From NCBI GenBank assembly GCA_964583825.1, contig CAZOXM010000005.1:1-64000 (forward strand): a stretch of DNA of 64,000 bases. Direction: 5' to 3'. This document shows positions 17,647 to 25,765 of the stretch, one piece after another. How positions within the stretch are numbered: position 1 is the stretch's first letter; every line of letters starts with the position of its first letter. This DNA is from GCA-1730015 sp964583825 (GTDB lineage Bacteria > Pseudomonadota > Gammaproteobacteria > Granulosicoccales > Granulosicoccaceae). The notes beneath the pieces were generated by a model. The model saw only the letters and a program-made list of their open reading frames with translations, searched no databases and was not told the origin of the DNA. Position numbers and translations under genes: made by a program.

Positions 17647-18849
17647 ATGCAAATTACACATCAAGATGAGTCCATCTACCACCTGACCTATTGCTCTAAC
17701 ATTCACCAGGGCGAAAGTATGCCGGAAGTATTGGAAAATCTCTGCCGGCACATTCCCGAGGTTAGCTCAGCGGTCACCCACGAAGGTCCATTCGGCATCG
17801 GTCTGCGATTGTCAGCGCAGGCTGCACGGGATTTGTCCGACCCTGCCGCCCTCGCGGATCTCATCAGAATTCTCCGGCAACTAAATGCCTACATATTCAC
17901 CATCAACGGCTTTCCCTACGGACCATTCCACGGCACCCGCGTAAAGGAAGACGTCTATTTGCCGGACTGGAAAGACCCCGAGAGACTGCGCTACACCAAT
18001 CAGCTGGCAGATCTATTGATTCCGCTGTTACCTGACGGGCAAGTTGGCAGCATCAGTACCGTGCCGGGAGCATTCAAGGCGTGTGTGAAGAACGATAACG
18101 ACATCAGGAGCATGGCCGCTTTGCTGATCAAACATTGCGCACATCTGGTACAACTTGAGCGCGAGCATGGCAAACGCATTGTACTGGCACTGGAACCGGA
18201 ACCCTGCTGCTTTCTTGAAACGATTGAGGAATCGATACGCTTTTTCCACGATTATCTCTTTTCCGAGGAAGCCGCTACTCAGCTGCAAGAAGCGATCGAT
18301 GTGACGCGCACTGAGGCTCAGAAGCTGCTCAGAACCCATTTGACTTTGTGCCTGGACCTCTGCCACGCTGCAGTGGAATATGAAGAAGCAGCTCAATGCT
18401 TCGACGCACTGGAAACAGCGGGCATTGAAATAGGCAAGTTACAAATCAGCGCCGGACTGCGACTACCAAACGTGACTACCAAAAGTGCCGAGCTGATGCA
18501 GCCGTTCATCGACGACGTCTATCTTCACCAGGTAATTGAACGCCACGGCAGCAGCGTCAATCGTTATGTTGATCTGCCGGAGGCATTGTCTGCCCTTGAA
18601 GATGACGGCATAGAGCGCGAGTGGCGGGTGCACTTTCACGTACCGGTGTTTCTGAATGATCTCGGTGACTTCTCCTCAACCCAGTTTTTTGTTCGCGATG
18701 CACTGGCCCGCCACAAAGCGAGCCCGGTGAGTCGCCATCTGGAAGTCGAAACGTATACCTGGGACGTTCTGCCGCTGCAGTACAAGAACCTCTCCCTGAA
18801 CGATGCCATTGCACGCGAGCTGTGCTGGGTGCAGGATCAACTGCGATGA
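17647..18849 (+). CDS. eboE: EboE: sugar phosphate isomerase/epimerase-like TIM barrel protein
   Basis: A 400-aa protein of the EboE family, called a metabolite traffic protein and related to xylose isomerase/AP endonuclease TIM barrels. The N-terminal HLTYCSNIHQGES is the family opening. Candidate metal-site segments are LALEPEPCC (Glu near residue 185), LCLDLCHAAVEYE and the FHVPVF strand. I choose the ATG at 17647, because upstream in-frame codons lie in the promoter region shared with eboF. Its stop overlaps the eboC start (ATGA), giving an eboE-eboC unit. Confidence 0.85.
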   Translation: MQITHQDESIYHLTYCSNIHQGESMPEVLENLCRHIPEVSSAVTHEGPFGIGLRLSAQAARDLSDPAALADLIRILRQLNAYIFTINGFPYGPFHGTRVKEDVYLPDWKDPERLRYTNQLADLLIPLLPDGQVGSISTVPGAFKACVKNDNDIRSMAALLIKHCAHLVQLEREHGKRIVLALEPEPCCFLETIEESIRFFHDYLFSEEAATQLQEAIDVTRTEAQKLLRTHLTLCLDLCHAAVEYEEAAQCFDALETAGIEIGKLQISAGLRLPNVTTKSAELMQPFIDDVYLHQVIERHGSSVNRYVDLPEALSALEDDGIEREWRVHFHVPVFLNDLGDFSSTQFFVRDALARHKASPVSRHLEVETYTWDVLPLQYKNLSLNDAIARELCWVQDQLR

Positions 18850-19721
18850 CGTGGACTGTGCGTACTGCGCTGGAGCTGGGGCGCGTATCGAACCTGCCAA
18901 CCGTTTGGAGCAACACACTTGCAGGCGTGGTACTCGCGGGAGTCAGCCCGCTCAGCTACAACATACTCATACTATTGCTGGCAATGACACTTGCCTACAC
19001 CGGCGGCATGTTTCTCAACGATGCGTTCGACCGCACCATAGACGCCAAAGAAAGGCCGGAACGCCCGATACCTTCGGGACGTATAAAAGCAGCTGAAGTC
19101 TATGCCGCAGGCTTTACCTTGCTAGCCGGTGCAATTTTTTTCTGTCTGCTGGCAACGATGAGCTGGGGTGGCAGCCACACCATGGCGACGGGCAGCGCTA
19201 TCTTACTGTGCATTACCATTGTGGCTTACAACAAATGGCATAAGAACAACCCGTACAGCCCGCTGCTGATGGGCGGCTGTCGCGCACTGGTGCTGCTGTG
19301 CGCCGGCTACTGCGCTGCGAGGTCCCCGAACACGATTTTGTTTATCGCCGCCATCGTATTGTTCGCTTACCTGATCGGACTCACCTATGTAGCAAAACAG
19401 GAAAATATCGGCCAGGTGAAAAACCTGTGGCCGCTGCTGTTCCTGATCGCTCCAATCGGGTTCGGCCTGTGGGCAACAACCACCGACCTGCAGATGTTAC
19501 TTCCTACGGCCTTTCTCACCCTGTGGCTGGGATATTGTGTTCTGCTGATCAAAAGACGTGCGAGCGGAGATATTCCCCGGGCGGTGGTGGCGATGATCGC
19601 AGGTATGTCACTGGTAGATGTGATTTTCATTGCCAGTGTCAGCAGTGTGTCTATCGCAGCACTTGGGCTGATTGCGTTTTTTGCAACGCTGGCACTGCAA
19701 CAACTGGTGAAAGGTACCTGA
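18846..19721 (+). CDS. eboC: EboC: UbiA-type prenyltransferase
   Basis: Integral membrane aromatic prenyltransferase-fold protein with about 8-9 helices (291 aa). The first Asp-rich motif is clear: NDAFDRTIDAKERPERP (Asn58, Asp59, Asp62, Asp66), followed by IPSGRI. The second loop has YNKWHKNNPYSPLLMGGCR. The fold binds a Mg-prenyl diphosphate and transfers it to an acceptor. The acceptor is unknown; eboC is presumed to be the membrane anchor of the ebo pathway. The ATG at 18846 overlaps the eboE stop by 4 nt. Linkage with idi on the first ebo unit fits a need for prenyl donors. Confidence 0.88.
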   Translation: MTWTVRTALELGRVSNLPTVWSNTLAGVVLAGVSPLSYNILILLLAMTLAYTGGMFLNDAFDRTIDAKERPERPIPSGRIKAAEVYAAGFTLLAGAIFFCLLATMSWGGSHTMATGSAILLCITIVAYNKWHKNNPYSPLLMGGCRALVLLCAGYCAARSPNTILFIAAIVLFAYLIGLTYVAKQENIGQVKNLWPLLFLIAPIGFGLWATTTDLQMLLPTAFLTLWLGYCVLLIKRRASGDIPRAVVAMIAGMSLVDVIFIASVSSVSIAALGLIAFFATLALQQLVKGT

Positions 19722-19730
19722 GCGACCTCC

Positions 19731-19801
19731 AACTTTTCACCGCCATAGTCGTCAGGGCAAGGCAGAAAAACGCAGGTATCGCAGGGCCTGCGTCGAGCCC
19801 G
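19731..19801. repeat. Intergenic repeat, family 2 (copy 1)
   Basis: About 71 bp just after eboC. It matches, in inverted orientation, 63598-63677: both contain AACTTTTCAC, then AGTCGTCAG.GCAAGGC.GAAAAACGCAGG with single mismatches, and both end in CGTCGAGCCCG. No coding function seen. The remainder of the 332-bp gap (19722-20053) holds only the amidase promoter. Confidence 0.7.
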
Positions 19802-19986
19802 TGCTTCTGACAGCAGGCTAACGCCGCTATGGCGGCTATGGCTTCGATCCGTGTTGTCGCACTTTCCGCGCGACCCACTCAGCCAGCGCAGCTGCGGCGC
19901 CTGCGATAAAGACAACTGCCACCCAACTTATTCAGCAACTTCAATAGCGATCCGGCTTCGCACTGCCGATTTTAATAAGCTCCGCG

Positions 19987-19992
19987 TATAAT
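19987..19992 (+). promoter_or_regulatory. Probable -10 of the amidase gene
   Basis: Perfect TATAAT hexamer 62 bp before the amidase ATG. The -35 region is weak (TGCCGA about 17 bp upstream). Confidence 0.4.
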
Positions 19993-20053
19993 GCGCCAAC
20001 GCGCGATGGCGGAAGGCACATCGCTGCCCGCACTCTTCCAGTAAGGATGACCC

Positions 20054-21376
20054 ATGACAGAAACAGTACGCGCCTCACTGGCGCGCATCGCGAGTGGTGA
20101 GCTCAGCAGTGTACAGCTGGTTGAACAATATCTTGAGGAGCTTGAAAAGAGCGAATCTGTGATCAGAGCGTGGCAGCACCTTGATAAAGCATATGTACTC
20201 AGTGAGGCAAAGCACCTCGATGACCTGCAACGCAGTGGACAGCCGCTCGGTGCGCTGCACGGCATCCCGGTAGGTATCAAGGATATTTTTAACACCGACA
20301 ACATGCCAACCGAATTCGGCAGCCCGATCTACCGGGGCCACACGCCCGCCGCCAACGCGACAACGATAAACCAGTTGAAACAAGCCGGCGCTATTATCAT
20401 GGGCAAAACAGTGACTACGGAATTTGCCTATATGCATCCATCAGTCACGACAAACCCGCACAATCGCGAACACACACCGGGTGGCTCTTCAAGCGGCTCC
20501 GCAGCAGCCGTGGCAGCCGGTCACATCCCCCTCGCACTCGGCACACAAACCAACGGTTCGGTGATACGACCTGCCTCCTTCTGTGGTGTCTACGGACACA
20601 AGCCTTCGCGCGGCATTGTATCCCGCGGCGGGGTGCTTCAAACCGCAACGCATCTTGATCACGTTGGTGCCTTTGCACGTGACCTGGGCGACCTTGCCCT
20701 GTTGTGCGATTGTATCGGCAGCCACGACACAAGCGACCCGGCAAGCTTTTCATCTGCCAGACCAGGCATGCTGGACGGGTACCTGGCAGAGGCAACGCAG
20801 CCCCCCCGGTTCATCTGGTTTGAACTCGACTATCGCGATCGCTTTTCCGATGATACGGTCAACGCGTTTGACACACTGCTAAGCAAAATGGGGGGACAGC
20901 TGGAACGCGTCGCCGCGCCCGCCTCTTTTGCCACGCTACCGGCGGCACACAAAACTATTTATGACTATGAAATTTATCGCTGCCTCTCACAAGAGCGCGA
21001 ACAGCACTGGTCGTTACTGAGCCCGACTGCTCAGGCGGCAATGGACGCCGCGGCGTCACGCTCCGAATCCGAATACACTGAAGCACTGGCAACCCGGGAG
21101 TCAGCGATCCAATGGTTTGCAGAGTTTTTTGAGGATAACGATGTCATTGTCACTCCTGCTGCAACCGGTGAAGCCCCCCTGTTTGAAGCCGGTACCGGTG
21201 ACCCGATTTGCTGCACCATCTGGACACTCTGCGGTCTGCCCGCACTGACCCTGCCAGTACTGACCGGCAGCAACAACTTACCAATCGGTGTGCAACTGGT
21301 TGGCGCATACAACCAGGATGACAGGCTCTTTAGCAATGCCCGCTGGCTACTGAACCACCTGACAGCACATGGCTGA
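20054..21376 (+). CDS. Amidase signature family hydrolase
   Basis: Ser-cisSer-Lys amidohydrolase of 440 aa, cytoplasmic. Lys76 lies in HGIPVGIKDIF, the glycine/serine stretch TPGGSSSGSAAAVAAG spans about 141-156, and the nucleophile Ser169 lies in TQTNGSVIRPASFCG. The catalytic triad is complete. The substrate is not predictable: this variant (GSVIRPASF) is common in uncharacterised amidases rather than in GatA. An AAGGA ribosome site precedes the ATG. Its position between ebo and thiamine genes gives no firm clue; a role in degrading thiamine-like or amide compounds would be speculation. Confidence 0.85.
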   Translation: MTETVRASLARIASGELSSVQLVEQYLEELEKSESVIRAWQHLDKAYVLSEAKHLDDLQRSGQPLGALHGIPVGIKDIFNTDNMPTEFGSPIYRGHTPAANATTINQLKQAGAIIMGKTVTTEFAYMHPSVTTNPHNREHTPGGSSSGSAAAVAAGHIPLALGTQTNGSVIRPASFCGVYGHKPSRGIVSRGGVLQTATHLDHVGAFARDLGDLALLCDCIGSHDTSDPASFSSARPGMLDGYLAEATQPPRFIWFELDYRDRFSDDTVNAFDTLLSKMGGQLERVAAPASFATLPAAHKTIYDYEIYRCLSQEREQHWSLLSPTAQAAMDAAASRSESEYTEALATRESAIQWFAEFFEDNDVIVTPAATGEAPLFEAGTGDPICCTIWTLCGLPALTLPVLTGSNNLPIGVQLVGAYNQDDRLFSNARWLLNHLTAHG

Positions 21377-21431
21377 TTTACTCCTGAACCTGCCGTAAGT
21401 GAAAGCACTGCATCCGTTTCGTGAGATACGG

Positions 21432-22112
21432 TCAATCAACAGGTAACAGCGCAGTCAGTACGTTTTGCAAGGTATCGACCGGCAGAATAACCAGGTAAAC
21501 ACCATATTCAATCTGCAGTTCAACAGCGCGACCGGTGGTGGTGTTAGACGTTCCGATCATACCGCCTTGTTCAAGCGTCAAACCATCCAGCGGATACTTA
21601 AGTCCGGTGGAAGCGCGAAACAACGTTCTGCAGAGCGGATAGATTGAGCAACGAATGCCAGCGGCCAACGCGATGTGCAGATCGCCATCACAGGCAAAAC
21701 ATATATCTGTACCGGCAGTCATCACGACCCGATGCGTGGCGACATATTTTTGCAGCGTATGCAGACTGGCGAGGGTGTGGTCAAACCGACTGCCGGAAAA
21801 ACCGTCGGCCAGATAAAGCGGCGCGCTGACGGTGTACAGACATTTTTCAAAATCAGTCGTGTCCTGCTCTGACAATTGCACCAGCGTGGTGGTTTGCTGC
21901 CAGTGCTCAACACGGGCAAGCGAATCCATATCTCCGATAACCACAGACGGGATCGCATCCACCTCCTGCAGATAGTTGACGCCGCCGTCCGCACACACAA
22001 TCGGCCAGCCCCGCGCCACAGCGTTGCTGATCAGGGATGTCGATACCGTCCCCGCGCCGACCAGCAATACCGGCTCTGCAAAACTAAAACTTCTGTTACC
22101 TGTGCCGTGCAA
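21432..22112 (-). CDS. thiN: Thiamine diphosphokinase (thiamine pyrophosphokinase)
   Basis: Transfers pyrophosphate from ATP to thiamine to make the cofactor ThDP directly. The 226-aa protein carries the family motifs CADGGVNYL (about 40-48), VVIGDMDSL (about 57-65), DTTDFEKCL (about 84-92) and a DGFSGSRFDHTLA loop. It is divergent from the TPP-riboswitch-led thiBPQ operon, so imported thiamine can be activated at once. Gammaproteobacteria that make thiamine phosphate use ThiL instead, so ThiN here signals salvage of free thiamine. Confidence 0.92.
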   Translation of the reverse strand: MHGTGNRSFSFAEPVLLVGAGTVSTSLISNAVARGWPIVCADGGVNYLQEVDAIPSVVIGDMDSLARVEHWQQTTTLVQLSEQDTTDFEKCLYTVSAPLYLADGFSGSRFDHTLASLHTLQKYVATHRVVMTAGTDICFACDGDLHIALAAGIRCSIYPLCRTLFRASTGLKYPLDGLTLEQGGMIGTSNTTTGRAVELQIEYGVYLVILPVDTLQNVLTALLPVD

Positions 22113-22161
22113 CGGACTCTCTCGTTAGTCTTACGCGTCAATTTGAGTTACCATGATAACA

Positions 22162-22239
22162 ACTCGCTGGGGTGCGGTGAAAATCGCTGAGAAATACCCA
22201 TTGAACCTGAACCAGGTAGTGCTGGCGGAGGGAGTGAGT
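22162..22239 (+). ncRNA. TPP riboswitch (THI element)
   Basis: Conserved core blocks occur in order: GGGGTGC, GCTGAGA, ATACCCATTGAACCTGA, then ACCAGG...TGCTGGCG and GAGGGA. P1 closes between ACTCGCT (22162-22168) and AGTGAGT (22233-22239). Downstream, no intrinsic terminator is seen. A CACCCC at 22264-22269 could pair with GGGGTG of the aptamer (22169-22174), and the thiB ribosome site is about 60 nt beyond P1, so a translational or Rho-type switch seems likelier. High TPP would lower ThiBPQ. Confidence 0.93.
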
Positions 22240-22306
22240 CACGGTTAACCACAAACCGCTCATCACCCCGTCATAGCACCACCCCATTCATCCATTGGAA
22301 TTGGCT

Positions 22307-23317
22307 ATGACCCGAAAATTACTTTTTGCCACGCTGGTTGCAGCAACGCTGTCCTGCCAGGCTGCAAGTGCGACTGAAAAACCAACACTCACCGTCTACA
22401 CCTACGATGCCTTTGCAGCGGACTGGGGGCCGGCACCGGGTATAGAAGCGGCTTTCGAGGAGACCTGCAACTGTGACTTGAACTTTGTGGCGGCAGACTC
22501 TTCAATCGGAGCCCTGCGCAAGATTCAACTGGAAGGAGCCCAGACCAGCGCCGATATACTGCTCGGCCTCGATACCAATATCGCAGAGGCTGCCCGCGAC
22601 ACCGGACTGTTTACCGAACACGGTGCAACTACCGACGCACTCACGCTACCCACCGGAGAATGGACAGACGCCACGTTCCTGCCTTTTGATTACAGTTACT
22701 TTGCGTTTGTCTACAACAAGGAGAAAGTTGATACCCCGCCCGACTCTTTTGAAGCGCTGATCGCCAAACCGGACGATTTCAAAATCGTGATTCAGGACCC
22801 GCGCTCAAGCACACCCGGCCTGGGCCTGCTGCTGTGGATTCAGAGCACCTACGGCGACCGTGCCAGTGAAATCTGGCAGGGTCTCGCACCAAAAATCGTC
22901 ACCGTGACCAAAGGCTGGTCGGACGCCTATGGCCTGTTTTTGAAAGACGAAGCCGATATGGTGCTTTCATACACCACATCACCGGCGTATCACCTGATCG
23001 CCGAAGAGGACAATCGCTTCGCCTCCGCTGCATTCAAAGAGGGACACTATCTGCAAATTGAGGTTGCCGGCATTCTCAAATCCTCTCCCCAACAGGACCT
23101 GGCAAAAGAGTTTATGCAATTTATGCTGAGCGATGCTGTGCAGGATATTATCCCGACCACCAACTGGGTTTACCCTGCAACAACAACTCAGGCCGGACTG
23201 CCGCAGGGCTTCGAAACACTACATATGCCGGAGAAAACCCTGTTACTCAAAGGCACTGAAGTCGAAGCTGAGCGGGAAGCCTGGATAGAGCAATGGATTG
23301 AAATACTTGCTCAATAG
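22307..23317 (+). CDS. thiB: Thiamine ABC transporter substrate-binding protein
   Basis: Periplasmic receptor (ThiB/TbpA) for thiamine and its phosphates. A signal peptide MTRKLLFATLVAATLSCQAA leads into SATEKPTLTVYTYDAFAADWGPAPG, the usual ThiB beginning. Later TTNWVYPATTT near the C terminus also fits. I use the ATG at 22307 with GGAA 6 nt upstream, rather than the in-frame TTG at 22295, because it gives a clean signal peptide. 336 aa. It is controlled by the TPP riboswitch and followed by a repeat element before thiP. Confidence 0.92.
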   Translation: MTRKLLFATLVAATLSCQAASATEKPTLTVYTYDAFAADWGPAPGIEAAFEETCNCDLNFVAADSSIGALRKIQLEGAQTSADILLGLDTNIAEAARDTGLFTEHGATTDALTLPTGEWTDATFLPFDYSYFAFVYNKEKVDTPPDSFEALIAKPDDFKIVIQDPRSSTPGLGLLLWIQSTYGDRASEIWQGLAPKIVTVTKGWSDAYGLFLKDEADMVLSYTTSPAYHLIAEEDNRFASAAFKEGHYLQIEVAGILKSSPQQDLAKEFMQFMLSDAVQDIIPTTNWVYPATTTQAGLPQGFETLHMPEKTLLLKGTEVEAEREAWIEQWIEILAQ

Positions 23318-23323
23318 CCGGAC

Positions 23324-23454
23324 GCTGAACGACCGGGTTATTCGAACGTCTGAGCAGGCGAAGCCCCCCCCCGAAACGCGCTGGCCGTGGTTATGAGCGT
23401 GCATGTTGAGGGGGCACCTGGCGCGCTCAGACCAGATGCAATGGCTTTTCAACA
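23324..23454. repeat. MITE-like repeat, family 1 (copy A), inside the thi operon
   Basis: About 131 bp in the 173-bp thiB-thiP gap, alignable with 27809-27937 almost end to end. Shared blocks are GAACGTCTGAGCAGGC / GACGCTCTAAGTAGGC, CCCCGAAA.GCGC, TGGTTAT, a GAGGGGG core, GCTCAGACC / CCTCAGACC and the right end TTTTCAACATC. Internal arms (GTCTGAGCAGG...CCCCCC and GAGGGGGCACC...CTCAGACC) can fold into a long hairpin. Its left terminus is decayed. Confidence 0.75.
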
Positions 23455-23490
23455 TCTCTCTGGCAGCACCGCAAGCCAGAGGCAAGATCC

Positions 23491-25119
23491 ATGACCGGCA
23501 GGTGGCGACATCTGCCGGGGCTGCTACCGGGATTGCTGAGTACCGTACTATTGTTCGGTCTCGCTGCAGTGCTGCTGTACCAACTCACAACACTACCCGA
23601 ATTTAACCGGCTGAGCTTCGGCCCGCGATTCACACGAACGCTGTACTGGACTTTCATTCAAGCCACGCTGTCGACTGTACTCTCTGTGGCGATCGGCTGT
23701 GCACTCGCCTGGGCACTGTTTCATCGCAGCCGCTTTATCGGTCGCTCAGTGCTGATCGCATTGTTGTCATCGGCACTGGTACTGCCCACCCTGGTGGTGG
23801 TACTGGGATTGGTCACCGTCCTGGGCAGAAGCGGCTGGCTAAATGCGGTACTGCACGCACTGGCTGACTACAAACTGTCACCTTTTATCTATGGACTCGA
23901 TGGCATTGTTATCGCGCACTGCTACTTCAATGCCTCATTTGCGGCCCGTGCACTGTTGACCCGCCTCGAGTCGATACCGGTGGAACAACTGAAGCTAAGT
24001 GCATCGGTCGGACTGAGTGCATGGCAGCGATTCCGGCTGGTGGAATGGCCTTATCTGAAAGCTTCAGTGCCGGGGTTGTCCACGACGATTTTTCTTCTTT
24101 GCTTTACGTCGTTTGCCATTGTGCTGACACTGGGTGGCTCCCCCAGGTACAACACCCTTGAAGTATCCATATTCGAGGCAATCAAGCTTGACTACGATCT
24201 TGGCCGGGCGCTGACACTGGCGCTGGTACAACTGGCGATATGCGCAGCACTGGTGTTATTAAACAGTCTCGTAAGACGGCCGGATCAGCTCACCTCTGCA
24301 CCGGCGGAGCCCCTGTCAGTGCGCACCGACACTCTGGCAACCCTGAGCCTGCAACGGGCAATCATTATAATTTTCAGCCTGTTCTTTATCCTGCCTCTGA
24401 TCGCTGTATTCATTGATGGCAGCCGCGCCGATTGGCTACCACTGACGCAGGATCCGCTATTTGGGAGAGCCACCGCCACCAGTGTTGTGATTGCACTGTG
24501 CTCTACCGCAGGTGCGCTCACCATCAGCCTGATGCTGGCAATAAGCTACGCCACACTGGCCAGTCGTCAGCGACTGGGTAACTCACCTTTCTCACCAATG
24601 CTGCTCAGCGTGTTGAACTTCTCATCCACCCTGTATCTCGCCGTACCGGCGCTGGTCATGGGGTTCGGTTTTTTTCTGCTGGCACGGCAGTTCGGCGGTG
24701 CGAACCTTTACTGGGCCACTGCCGCTATCGTGATTTCAAATATACTGATGGTATTGCCATTTGCTGTGGTCACGCTGGCCCCCGCGGCAGTGAAGGCAGC
24801 CAACCGCTACGATCGCTTGACAGAATCCCTCGGGATCGGCGGCTTTCGGCGTTGGCGTCTGGTTGAATCAAACCTCATGAGAGGCGAACTGGTGTACGTC
24901 GCCTCAATTGCCTTTTGTATGTCACTGGGCGATCTCGGTGTGATCGCACTGTTCGGCAGCCAGGACTTCATCACCCTGCCATGGTTGTTGTATCAGAAGA
25001 TGGGCGCATACCGTACAACAGAAGCCGCTGCCATCGCGGCATTTATGTTAATGCTGACGCTGATCGTATTTCTATTAATGCCAAGGCTCATTGCGAATAA
25101 AAATGCTGCAACTGGATAA
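23491..25119 (+). CDS. thiP: Thiamine ABC transporter permease
   Basis: Inner-membrane channel of ThiBPQ, a fused double permease of 542 aa with roughly 12 helices. Each half carries a binding-protein-dependent transport signature near the EAA loop: about 170-195 (LKLSASVGLSAWQRFRLVEW) and about 440-465 (RLTESLGIGGFRRWRLVE). It is normal length for ThiP. It overlaps thiQ by 17 nt. The repeat between thiB and thiP may lower its expression relative to the receptor. Confidence 0.93.
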   Translation: MTGRWRHLPGLLPGLLSTVLLFGLAAVLLYQLTTLPEFNRLSFGPRFTRTLYWTFIQATLSTVLSVAIGCALAWALFHRSRFIGRSVLIALLSSALVLPTLVVVLGLVTVLGRSGWLNAVLHALADYKLSPFIYGLDGIVIAHCYFNASFAARALLTRLESIPVEQLKLSASVGLSAWQRFRLVEWPYLKASVPGLSTTIFLLCFTSFAIVLTLGGSPRYNTLEVSIFEAIKLDYDLGRALTLALVQLAICAALVLLNSLVRRPDQLTSAPAEPLSVRTDTLATLSLQRAIIIIFSLFFILPLIAVFIDGSRADWLPLTQDPLFGRATATSVVIALCSTAGALTISLMLAISYATLASRQRLGNSPFSPMLLSVLNFSSTLYLAVPALVMGFGFFLLARQFGGANLYWATAAIVISNILMVLPFAVVTLAPAAVKAANRYDRLTESLGIGGFRRWRLVESNLMRGELVYVASIAFCMSLGDLGVIALFGSQDFITLPWLLYQKMGAYRTTEAAAIAAFMLMLTLIVFLLMPRLIANKNAATG

Positions 25120-25747
25120 ACTGGCGTTCCGATACACGCCGCAAACACCAAGCTATCAGTTTTCGCTAACGGTGGCCGCCGGCCACATTGCCACTATCCA
25201 TGGTAAGTCCGGCAGTGGTAAATCCACCCTGCTCGATCTCATTGCAGGCTTTCTGGTCGCCCGGTCCGGGACGCTCTCGTGGCAAGGTAAGTCCTTCCTG
25301 CACCTGCGCCCGAAAGACCGGCCAGTCACTTTTGTGTTCCAGCGCAACAATCTGTTTGAGCATCGCAGCGCAATAGAAAACGTACTCGTCGGTATCGATC
25401 CGACATTACCGCGACGGGGCAGTAATTATGAAAGCGCGCGCAGCGCACTGGAACAGGTTGGACTCGGTGGGCATATCATGCAGAGAGTATCGACCCTTTC
25501 CGGTGGTCAGCAACAACGCGTTGCAATTGCCCGTGCCTCACTGCGCAACAAAGGCATCATCCTGCTTGATGAACCGTTCAGCGCACTCGACCCGGAAACC
25601 CGAACAGACATGCTGCGACTGGTACAACATATTGCCAGGCACCAGCAGTCTGCATTAATTATGGTCACCCATGATCAGCGCGATGCCGATATCATTGCCG
25701 ATCATCGCTATCAGCTGCAAGACGGCGAGCTTTACCTGCAGCAGTAA
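25103..25747 (+). CDS. thiQ: Thiamine ABC transporter ATP-binding protein
   Basis: ATPase of the thiamine importer (214 aa). Walker A GKSGSGKST is at about 34-42, a Q-loop region VFQRNNLFEH follows, the ABC signature is LSGGQQQRVAIARA, Walker B is IILLDEPFSALD, and the switch His lies in MVTHDQRDA. I choose the ATG at 25103; a TTG at 25091 is also in frame. Last gene of the riboswitch-controlled operon, converging on an MFS gene 18 bp away. Confidence 0.92.
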   Translation: MLQLDKLAFRYTPQTPSYQFSLTVAAGHIATIHGKSGSGKSTLLDLIAGFLVARSGTLSWQGKSFLHLRPKDRPVTFVFQRNNLFEHRSAIENVLVGIDPTLPRRGSNYESARSALEQVGLGGHIMQRVSTLSGGQQQRVAIARASLRNKGIILLDEPFSALDPETRTDMLRLVQHIARHQQSALIMVTHDQRDADIIADHRYQLQDGELYLQQ

Positions 25748-25765
25748 GCCGACCGCTAAAACACA

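Noticed and set aside
19722..20053. Gene between eboC and the amidase
   Set aside because: Only short frames exist, and the region is explained by repeat family 2 and a promoter.
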